A DNA stretch of 15,573 bases from QPJE01 sp051747745 (GTDB lineage: Bacteria > Bacillota > Halanaerobiia > Halanaerobiales > Halanaerobiaceae): NCBI GenBank assembly GCA_051747745.1, contig JBNJGL010000055.1, forward strand, positions 1 to 15,573, given 5' to 3'. Positions 1 through 5,745 of this stretch are shown here, piece by piece. The translations under genes and the position numbers were made by a program. A model generated the notes under the pieces. The model was not told where the DNA came from, ran no database searches, and was given only the letters and a program-made list of their open reading frames with translations. Every line of letters starts with the position of its first letter. Position 1 is the first letter of the stretch.

Positions 1-99
1 GTTCTTATGTACCCGGTACTATATCGTTCTTATGTACCCGGTACTATATCGTTCTTATGTACCCGGTACTATATCGTTCTTATGTACCCGGTACTATAT
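1..99. repeat. 25-bp tandem repeat, four copies
   Basis: Four head-to-tail copies of a 25-bp unit occupy 1-25, 26-50, 51-75 and 76-99. The copies are identical except that copies 1-3 end ATATC and the last ends ATATT as it runs into flanking DNA. Each unit contains the near-perfect palindrome GTACCCGGTAC (5-bp arms, one central base). The array starts at the window edge, so it may be longer. It abuts the stop codon of the leftward c-di-GMP gene, three bases away. Near-identity of the units suggests recent expansion by slippage or unequal recombination. It has no spacers, so it is not a CRISPR array. Confidence 0.95.
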
Positions 100-102
100 T
101 AA

Positions 103-2424
103 TTAGCTGATAAATTTTATGAACTCTTCTGCTAATTTGGGATCAAACTGTGTTCCCGCACATCTTCTAATCTCATCCAGTGCCTCATCTCTGCTGTGTT
201 TTCGAGAATAGGAGTTAGCTGCGGTCATAATTTCAAAAGTTTCCACAACCGCTATTATTCTGGCAATAAGCGGTATCTCTTTTCCTTTTAATCCCCGCGG
301 ATAGCCTTCTCCATCCCACCTCTCATGATGTGACATAACGTCATCTGCTATATTTATAGTATGGTTGAAATAATTCAGTATTCTGTAGCCTGTAGATACG
401 TGCAGCTTCATATCTTCGTATTCTTTATCAGTTAAAGGTCCTTTTTTATTCAGTATATCAGGATCTACAGCAACTTTTCCGATATCATGAAAATAAGAAG
501 CATTTTTTATTTTCTTTAAAATAGATTTATCCAGATTCAGTTCTTCTGCAAATTTTACCGCCAGATTATATACATTTTCTGCATGTGTCCTCTCCCGGGG
601 GCTTTTATTCTGCAGGATTTCCAGTATATTATCTATATGGGTCTGATCATTGCTGGTACGGCTTACAGTTTTGCTGGAATACATTGCCGATTCTGCACTA
701 TTTAAATAGTCTATTATATCTCCCGGAACCTCTTCTTTTGTGCCGACCCCCATTGATATTCCGGCTGCAAGTGCCAGCGGTTTTTTTGATTCGAAAATCT
801 TATTTATTCTCTCAACAACAGCTTCTGCATCTTCCTGGGAAGTATTTGGCAGTAAAACAACAAATTCATCTCCACCCCAGCGGGCAATTATATCGTCTTC
901 CCGGCAGGCTTCTGTAAAAGAATCTGCAGCCTGCTGAATGAGCTTATCTCCTGCATCATGTCCAAAAATATCGTTAGTCAGTTTGAGGCCATCCAGATCA
1001 CTTATAATTATTGAAATCGGCAGGTTTCTTTCCACATCCAGCCTCTTTATTTCTTCTTCAAAAAAGCGTCTGTTGTAAAGTCCAGTCATCGGATCATGAT
1101 AGCTTAAATACTCTATCTTTTCCTGTCTTTTTTTGTCAATTGTCGAATCTCTAAACACGATGACCACTCCATAAAGATCTCCATTTGCATCTGTAATAGG
1201 AGCCGCAGAATCATCCAGAATGTATTTTTCTCCATTTTTAGATATCAAAACAGCATTATCCTCAAGTTCTTCCACTTCTCCACTTGCAAATACTGCTTCA
1301 ATCGGATCTGTTATCTCCTTTTCTTCATCCATATGGATAATATTTAAAACATCTCTATAATTTTTCCCTTCTGCCTCTTTAAAATCCCAGCCTGTCATCT
1401 GTTCAGCTGCTTTATTTATCATTTCAATTTTTCTATGTTTATTAACCAGGATCACTCCATCACCTATTGAAAGAAGGGTCCGGAAATATTTGTTTTTTTC
1501 CACTTTTAATTCTTTTCTTATTTTATATTCTTCTGTCATGTCTTTTATATATGCACCTACACCATATTCTCCATTGATTAGCTCAACCGGGAATTTGGTG
1601 GTTTTATAGGTATGGCCCTTCCACTTTACTTCTTCTTCATTTAACTCTCTTTTTTCCAGTACTTTAATATCTGTTTTACGCCTCAAATCAGCAAAAGACT
1701 TTCCGGTCAGCTCATAATCATCTGAACCGATAATTTCTTCTTTTGAGCAGTTATAAAAATCAGCTGTCGCTTTATTTACAAAAATGTATTTCAAATCTTC
1801 ATCTTTTAGATAGATAAGACTGTCATCTGCATCTATAAATGTCTGCCTCAGCTTATCAAAATTTGCCAGAGCTTTATTTTTCTTTTTTAAATTTCTGTAA
1901 TTACCGTAGAGGATAAAAGCAAACAATAACAATATTAAAATAATCGAAAATAAGGAAGTATAAAAATATCTTCTATTTTTTTCATTTCTTGCCGCAAGTT
2001 CAATCTGGGGAGTTATATCGTGAATAATGGAGAAAAGCATATTCCCATCTTCATGCTGGTAGGGATAAGAATAAACCTCTAAAGTTCTCACCTCTCCACC
2101 GGCAAGCTGATGCCTGAATTCAAAATAATTTCTCTCTTCAGATGCTGCTGCTTCCATTTCAGCTGAAATTTCCTCTTCACTGAGAAGATTAATCTCAGAT
2201 ATATTTTTACCAATTAATTCCTGTTCGGAATACCCATAAAATTCTCGTGCTGCTTTATTGGCATAAATAATTTTACCGCTTTCCTGATTGATAAAAAGCA
2301 TAATTGAACCATGAGAATTAAAAATGTCTGCAATATCCTCAAATGTATCGGCTTCTGCAGAAAGGGGAACTATTATTATAAGTAACATTAAAATAATAGA
2401 GTACTTTATAATGTTTTGTTTCAT
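103..2424 (-). CDS. Membrane PAS-GGDEF-HD-GYP c-di-GMP synthase/phosphodiesterase
   Basis: A 773-residue membrane signalling protein predicted to make and/or degrade cyclic di-GMP. From the sequence: a hydrophobic N-terminus (about 5-23, signal-like or a first membrane segment), a PAS domain (about 28-140), a strong membrane segment (about 155-173), two more PAS domains (about 190-300 and 310-430), a GGDEF domain (about 438-590) with intact GGDEF at 517-521 and the RxxD product-inhibition site (REDD, 508-511), then an HD-GYP domain (about 600-770) with HD at 646-647, HHE at 699-701 and GYP at 707-709. The late Asp-rich HD-GYP motif (usually DxxDAL) reads ETFEIM, so the final Asp positions are Glu. 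Both activities look possible, but which dominates cannot be told. The ATG at 2424 has AAAGGAG about 6 nt upstream. With segment 2 as the anchor, the first PAS would be extracytoplasmic. No neighbour suggests its input signal. Confidence 0.93.
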   Translation of the reverse strand: MKQNIIKYSIILMLLIIIVPLSAEADTFEDIADIFNSHGSIMLFINQESGKIIYANKAAREFYGYSEQELIGKNISEINLLSEEEISAEMEAAASEERNYFEFRHQLAGGEVRTLEVYSYPYQHEDGNMLFSIIHDITPQIELAARNEKNRRYFYTSLFSIILILLLFAFILYGNYRNLKKKNKALANFDKLRQTFIDADDSLIYLKDEDLKYIFVNKATADFYNCSKEEIIGSDDYELTGKSFADLRRKTDIKVLEKRELNEEEVKWKGHTYKTTKFPVELINGEYGVGAYIKDMTEEYKIRKELKVEKNKYFRTLLSIGDGVILVNKHRKIEMINKAAEQMTGWDFKEAEGKNYRDVLNIIHMDEEKEITDPIEAVFASGEVEELEDNAVLISKNGEKYILDDSAAPITDANGDLYGVVIVFRDSTIDKKRQEKIEYLSYHDPMTGLYNRRFFEEEIKRLDVERNLPISIIISDLDGLKLTNDIFGHDAGDKLIQQAADSFTEACREDDIIARWGGDEFVVLLPNTSQEDAEAVVERINKIFESKKPLALAAGISMGVGTKEEVPGDIIDYLNSAESAMYSSKTVSRTSNDQTHIDNILEILQNKSPRERTHAENVYNLAVKFAEELNLDKSILKKIKNASYFHDIGKVAVDPDILNKKGPLTDKEYEDMKLHVSTGYRILNYFNHTINIADDVMSHHERWDGEGYPRGLKGKEIPLIARIIAVVETFEIMTAANSYSRKHSRDEALDEIRRCAGTQFDPKLAEEFIKFIS

Positions 2425-2509
2425 CTTGTCTCCTTTCCGTAACTTATAGATTTACACCTAAACCCAATACAAACATGCTTTTCAGATAGAACTGTAATTA
2501 GATATAAAA

Positions 2510-2558
2510 AGTTTCCCCCACTTTTTAAATTATACTGTAAAAAGAGAGGTGCAGGAAT
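2510..2558 (-). promoter_or_regulatory. Promoter-like repeat, copy A (upstream of c-di-GMP gene)
   Basis: Read on the minus strand this copy contains TATAAT (2534-2529) followed by TTAAAAAG and TGGGGGAAAC. A block matching copy B (ATTCCTG, about 2559-2553) lies upstream. It sits about 100 nt before the ATG of the leftward c-di-GMP gene, so TATAAT could be its -10 box. No convincing TTGACA -35 is visible. The shared sequence downstream of the -10 is what marks it as a repeat rather than a chance promoter. Confidence 0.5.
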
Positions 2559-2652
2559 CAGGTTTCTCATAAAAGAAATAATATCGAAATAATATATGTT
2601 TATCAATATTTTAGCATTTTTATCTAAAAACTACAAATTAATCTTTACAATC

Positions 2653-2696
2653 AGTTTCCCTGCTTTTTAAATTACACTAAAAATATATACAGGAAT
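2653..2696 (-). promoter_or_regulatory. Promoter-like repeat, copy B
   Basis: A second copy about 140 bp upstream of copy A, same orientation. On the minus strand: ATTCCTG, then TGTAAT (2676-2671), TTAAAAAG and CAGGGAAAC. The match to copy A runs through about 40 bases with small gaps. TGTAAT is a weaker -10 than copy A, so it may be a second promoter, an operator, or a decayed duplicate. Confidence 0.4.
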
Positions 2697-2821
2697 ATTA
2701 AAATTTTTGTCAATTGTTATATGACTTTTTAAAATGCCTTTTTCTCAGCTCTAAAAATTTGTCAACCCCTTAATCTTCTGAAAGTTATTTTTCTGCAGCG
2801 AAATATTTCTGATCATAACAC

Positions 2822-2851
2822 TTGACACTCAAATCACATATATGCTAAAAT
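2822..2851 (+). promoter_or_regulatory. Promoter of the secreted-protein gene
   Basis: TTGACA (2822-2827), an 18-bp spacer, then TAAAAT (2846-2851) preceded by TG one base upstream (2843-2844), which is an extended -10. Expected transcription start is near 2858, giving a roughly 40-nt leader that contains the AGGAGG of the gene. A consensus -35 together with an extended -10 suggests a strong vegetative promoter. Confidence 0.8.
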
Positions 2852-2896
2852 GGAATTAAGTTGAGTGATTTACTATTATTTAAGGAGGTAAATATT

Positions 2897-3385
2897 GTGA
2901 AATTAAAAAAATTGGTTTTAATAACTGCAGTCTTCGCACTTCTTATCACCCCTGCCGCTGCTGCACAGGATACAGTTTCTTCTGCTTCAGTAGTTGTTGA
3001 TGATGAATCTCTGATAAATGCAATGAGTGCTGAGGGAAGCTGGATTGTTATATTTACTGAAGATTACAGTACTGACAAAGAATTAGTTCTGGAAGGTGAA
3101 TTTACAAATCGCGGTGAAGTTGCACGTAAACTGGCACTTTATGATCAGGATGAGCAGCGCAATATTACAGATAGATATACACTGGAAACACCAAAACTGA
3201 CAGTTAAAAGCGAAAATACTTCTGTAAAAGGTGGAGTTATTGCTGGTGATGTTTATGTTGAAGCTGAAGGATTTGAATTAGATGATGCCACCATAGATGG
3301 AGATCTCTATTTTACAACTTCTGATGCACAGTCATCTTTTGTAAATAATGGGACTGTTAATGGTGAGATTAAGCTGTTAGAATAA
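2897..3385 (+). CDS. Small secreted protein of unknown function
   Basis: Start chosen at GTG 2897 because AAGGAGG (2882-2888) lies 8 nt upstream and a typical signal peptide begins exactly there. A longer frame from TTG 2861 would start almost at the transcription start and lacks a ribosome site. The 162-residue product has a KLKK-type positive N-terminus, a hydrophobic core (about 6-18) and a probable signal-peptidase I site after Ala23 (PAAAA before Gln-Asp). There is no lipobox cysteine. The acidic mature part ends in short alternating strands with turns (GGVIAGDVYVE, ATIDGDLYF, GTVNGEIKL, about 112-160), resembling the regular strand/turn pattern of beta-helix or bactofilin-like proteins. 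That resemblance is only suggestive. I do not recognise a named family. Its strong promoter and own terminator suggest an abundant monocistronic envelope or secreted protein. Confidence 0.85.
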   Translation: MKLKKLVLITAVFALLITPAAAAQDTVSSASVVVDDESLINAMSAEGSWIVIFTEDYSTDKELVLEGEFTNRGEVARKLALYDQDEQRNITDRYTLETPKLTVKSENTSVKGGVIAGDVYVEAEGFELDDATIDGDLYFTTSDAQSSFVNNGTVNGEIKLLE

Positions 3386-3463
3386 TTAATTATATGTACC
3401 AAAAAATCAGTCGAAATATATTTACTATAATCATTTAAAATATATAAAATATAATCTTTTAAA

Positions 3464-3505
3464 AAATGCTTCTTCTGATGAGATTATTGATCAGTGAAAG
3501 CATTT
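3464..3505. other. Nested hairpin downstream of the secreted-protein gene
   Basis: AAATGCTT (3464-3471) pairs perfectly with AAGCATTT (3498-3505), and inside it CTGAT (3475-3479) pairs with ATCAG (3490-3494), separated by a 3x3 internal loop. No U run follows, so it is not an obvious terminator itself. It may protect the 3' end of the upstream mRNA, since the actual terminator lies 25 bp further on. Confidence 0.45.
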
Positions 3506-3529
3506 GACGTTAAAATATCTGTTAAAATA

Positions 3530-3563
3530 CCCTGCGGGATTTAATATTCTGTAGGGGTTTTTT
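3530..3563 (+). terminator. Intrinsic terminator of the secreted-protein gene
   Basis: CCCTGCGGGAT (3530-3540) pairs with ATTCTGTAGGG (3546-3556) as an 11-bp stem. G-U wobbles that only form in rightward RNA support plus-strand use. A 5-nt loop closes it and six T (3558-3563) follow. It insulates the sigma-factor gene promoter, which starts 75 bp downstream. Confidence 0.75.
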
Positions 3564-3637
3564 CTAATTTATAGAAATTATCCTGCATTTTAATTTTTTA
3601 ATCAACTGCAGAATTCCTGTTTTTTTATATCGACAAC

Positions 3638-3666
3638 TTGACAAATCGGTACTTTTATACTATAAT
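3638..3666 (+). promoter_or_regulatory. Consensus promoter of the sigma-factor gene
   Basis: TTGACA (3638-3643), exactly 17 bp, then TATAAT (3661-3666): a perfect consensus vegetative promoter. Expected start near 3673 gives a leader of about 35 nt. The product is itself of the class that recognises this promoter type, so autoregulation is possible (inference). Confidence 0.9.
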
Positions 3667-3707
3667 GATTTGTTGTGTCAGGCAATGGCTATAAGGAGGA
3701 GTTTTAT

Positions 3708-4628
3708 ATGTCTCAAAAAGACGTTAAAAGTAGTAATAACAACGATAATGAAGACACGGAAGATAAAGAACTTGATCTTTCTATCCCTGCTGGTGCAGGA
3801 ATTGATGACTCTGTAAGAGTATATTTGAAGCAGATGGGAAAAGTTGACCTGCTGACAAAAGAAGAAGAAGTGGCAATTGCAAAACGCATCGAAAAAGGTG
3901 AAGAAAAAGCAAAACAGGAATTAACAGAGGCTAATTTGAGACTCGTTGTCAGTATTGCAAAGAAATATATTGGTCAGGGCATGTCATTTCTGGATTTAAT
4001 TCAGGAAGGCAATAAAGGTTTAATGAAAGCAGTTAACAAATTTGATTATACAAAAGGATATAAGTTCAGCACCTATGCAACATGGTGGATTAGACAGTCT
4101 ATTACAAGAGCTCTTGCTGATCAGGCAAGAACTATAAGAATCCCTGTTCATATGGTAGAAACCATGAATAAATTAAGAAGAGTAGAAAAAAGACTGCAGA
4201 AAGAATTGGAAAGAGAACCTACTCTGGAAGAAATTGGCGAAGAAATGAATATGGAACCTGATAAAGTTATGGAAGTTAAAAAGCTGGCCATGAATCAGCA
4301 GCCTGCTTCTTTAGATACTCCTATCGGTGAAGAAAATGACAGTCAGCTAAAAGATTTTATAGAAGATCAGGAAGCACCAGCACCAGATATATTAGCTTCT
4401 TCTGAACTGTTAAAAGATCAGCTTGACGATGTACTGAGCACTCTTACTGATAGAGAAAAAAGGATTATAGAACTCCGTTTTGGACTGGAAGATGGCCGTC
4501 AGCGCACATTAGAAGAGGTCGGCACAGAATTTGGTGTAACAAGAGAAAGAATAAGACAGATTCAGGCTAAAGCTTTAAGAAAGCTGAGACATCCCACCAG
4601 AAGTAAAAAGCTGAGAGGTTATCTATAA
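3708..4628 (+). CDS. rpoD: SigA/RpoD-type RNA polymerase sigma factor
   Basis: A 306-residue sigma-70 factor that directs RNA polymerase to -10/-35 promoters. ATG 3708 is chosen because AAGGAGGA lies about 7 nt upstream. A GTG at 3675 in the same frame sits on the predicted transcription start. Domains seen: a short acidic leader (1-30), region 1.2 (about 31-65, DDSVRVYLKQMG), regions 2.1-2.4 (about 70-148, with LVVSIAKKY, DLIQEGNKGLMKAV, YATWWIRQSITRA), region 3 (about 149-225) and region 4 with the -35-binding helix-turn-helix (about 265-294, TLEEVGTEFGVTRERIRQIQ). Group 1 sigma factors usually carry an N-terminal region 1.1 and are about 350-380 residues in Firmicutes; this one lacks it. 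It also stands alone, without the dnaG neighbour commonly seen. It could be the principal sigma factor or a close group 2 paralogue; the sequence here cannot decide. Confidence 0.93.
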   Translation: MSQKDVKSSNNNDNEDTEDKELDLSIPAGAGIDDSVRVYLKQMGKVDLLTKEEEVAIAKRIEKGEEKAKQELTEANLRLVVSIAKKYIGQGMSFLDLIQEGNKGLMKAVNKFDYTKGYKFSTYATWWIRQSITRALADQARTIRIPVHMVETMNKLRRVEKRLQKELEREPTLEEIGEEMNMEPDKVMEVKKLAMNQQPASLDTPIGEENDSQLKDFIEDQEAPAPDILASSELLKDQLDDVLSTLTDREKRIIELRFGLEDGRQRTLEEVGTEFGVTRERIRQIQAKALRKLRHPTRSKKLRGYL

Positions 4629-4693
4629 ACTAAGTTTTGTTTCAATATATTATAATTTATATTTTGTTAAATATTAATTATTAAGATGTAGTT

Positions 4694-4727
4694 AAGAGGT
4701 AGTTTAAATAAACTATCTCTTTTTTTA
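4694..4727 (+). terminator. Intrinsic terminator of the sigma-factor gene
   Basis: AGAGGTAGTTTA (4695-4706) pairs with TAAACTATCTCT (4709-4720), a 12-bp stem with one G-U pair, followed by a T run (4718-4726). It lies 66 bp after the stop codon and indicates a monocistronic sigma-factor transcript. Confidence 0.88.
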
Positions 4728-4780
4728 TTAAATAGTCTATTTACACAATTTATTGTACACTACTTATTTTTATATTAAAT

Positions 4781-4804
4781 TGCTATTTTTATATTAAAAT
4801 AGCA
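4781..4804. other. AT-rich inverted repeat
   Basis: TGCTATTTT (4781-4789) and AAAATAGCA (4796-4804) form a perfect 9-bp inverted repeat around a 6-nt loop. No T run follows on either strand, so an operator site or a fortuitous AT-rich palindrome are both possible. Confidence 0.4.
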
Positions 4805-4918
4805 CCTATTTCTATGTATAACTTGAATGAAAATAAATAATTTGCAAACTCTTTAATTTAATTTGACTTAATATTCAAAAAATAATATTATTATCTCATA
4901 CTCAATAATTTGAAAAAA

Positions 4919-4946
4919 TTGACACTCTGACACTCTAAAGGATAAG
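4919..4946 (+). promoter_or_regulatory. Possible promoter with tandem GACACTCT
   Basis: TTGACA (4919-4924) is followed after 16 bp by GATAAG (4941-4946), a 4/6 match to the -10 box. The -35 overlaps two exact tandem copies of GACACTCT (4921-4928 and 4929-4936). The gene starts 130 bp further on, so a long leader is implied. Other AT-rich -10-like boxes lie closer (about 5005-5012). Assignment is tentative. Confidence 0.35.
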
Positions 4947-5073
4947 TCCATCTTGTTTTCTGTCGATAAACTCTATAAAAAAATATTGATTTGTTTACTA
5001 AAACTATATATTTTTAGAAAAAGAAAGGAAAAATATAATGTACTTAATATGTTCATTATATAAGGTGATAAAA

Positions 5074-5745
5074 ATGGATATAACAAAAGAAGAAATTTTA
5101 GAAGAACTTAAATCCGTATTTTTGAGCAGAACATCTGATGCAATTTTACCACCCCTAACATATGCTGTTATAAATTCAATTTTTGGTCTAAATACAGCTG
5201 TATTAACTTCTATTGTACTGGCATTTTTAATCGCATTTTACAGGGCCAGAAAAAATCAGAACTGGAAATACTCAGCAGGTGGTATAATAGTTATTCTTCT
5301 GGCTTCCGGTCTGGCTTATTACAGCAAAAATGCCAGCAATTATTTTTTGCCGGCAATTATAAGCAGCAGTTTTTTTGTTCTTTTATCGATTATTTCAATA
5401 ATTATCGGCAGACCACTTGCAGCCTGGGCCAGCCATTTAAGCCGCGGATGGCCCCTCAAATGGTTCTGGCGGCAGGATGTAAAACCCGCCTACAGAGAAG
5501 TAACATTACTCTGGACCATCTTCTTTTCTTTAAGACTTTCCATACAGCTTTATCTCTTTTTAAGAGGCAGCATTCTTCATCTGGCATGGATAAACCTCTT
5601 TTTAGGCTGGCCTATGCTAACAGCAGTATTAATTATAAGTTATGTATATGGAATCTGGCGTTTAAAAAATCTTGGAGGCCCTGGAGTTGATGAATATAGA
5701 TCTGGAAAAGAACCTCCCTGGGAAGGGCAAAAAAGAGGTTTTTAA
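5074..5745 (+). CDS. DUF3159-like integral membrane protein
   Basis: A 223-residue polytopic membrane protein. ATG 5074 is preferred because AAGGTGA lies 5 nt upstream; ATG 5038 in the same frame has a weaker AAAGGA site. Hydrophobic segments are at about 22-38, 41-56, 68-82, 92-112, 145-163 and 170-194, linked by short charged loops. The pattern of an N-terminal LPPLTYAVIN segment, then NYFLPAI, GRPLAAWAS, WFWRQDVKPAY and TLLWTIFFSLRLSIQ matches what I recall of the DUF3159 family, whose function is unknown. I place it there by memory of the pattern only. It is monocistronic between a terminator and a convergent gene. Its stop codon overlaps the stop codon of the fructose bisphosphatase gene on the other strand. 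Confidence 0.8.
   Translation: MDITKEEILEELKSVFLSRTSDAILPPLTYAVINSIFGLNTAVLTSIVLAFLIAFYRARKNQNWKYSAGGIIVILLASGLAYYSKNASNYFLPAIISSSFFVLLSIISIIIGRPLAAWASHLSRGWPLKWFWRQDVKPAYREVTLLWTIFFSLRLSIQLYLFLRGSILHLAWINLFLGWPMLTAVLIISYVYGIWRLKNLGGPGVDEYRSGKEPPWEGQKRGF

Larger units (their letters stand above)
2425..2821. other. AT-rich divergent intergenic region
   Basis: This stretch separates the leftward c-di-GMP gene from the rightward secreted-protein gene. It holds two copies of a promoter-like repeat (listed separately). A 61-codon leftward frame crosses it (2606-2421), but it has no recognisable family, low-complexity composition and overlaps the next gene's start, so I do not call it. I see no RNA gene in it. 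Confidence 0.6.

Noticed and set aside
1..99. CRISPR array
   Set aside because: Units are contiguous without spacers and there are no cas genes.
585..937. Rightward frames opposite the c-di-GMP gene
   Set aside because: Antisense to a clear GGDEF/HD-GYP coding region; the translations are low-complexity and have no ribosome site.
2421..2606. 61-codon leftward frame ahead of the c-di-GMP gene
   Set aside because: It overlaps the next gene's start, crosses promoter-like repeat copy A, has no recognisable family and AT-driven composition.
5448..5690. 80-codon second frame inside the DUF3159-like gene
   Set aside because: Same strand, overlapping a coherent membrane protein, with no ribosome site.
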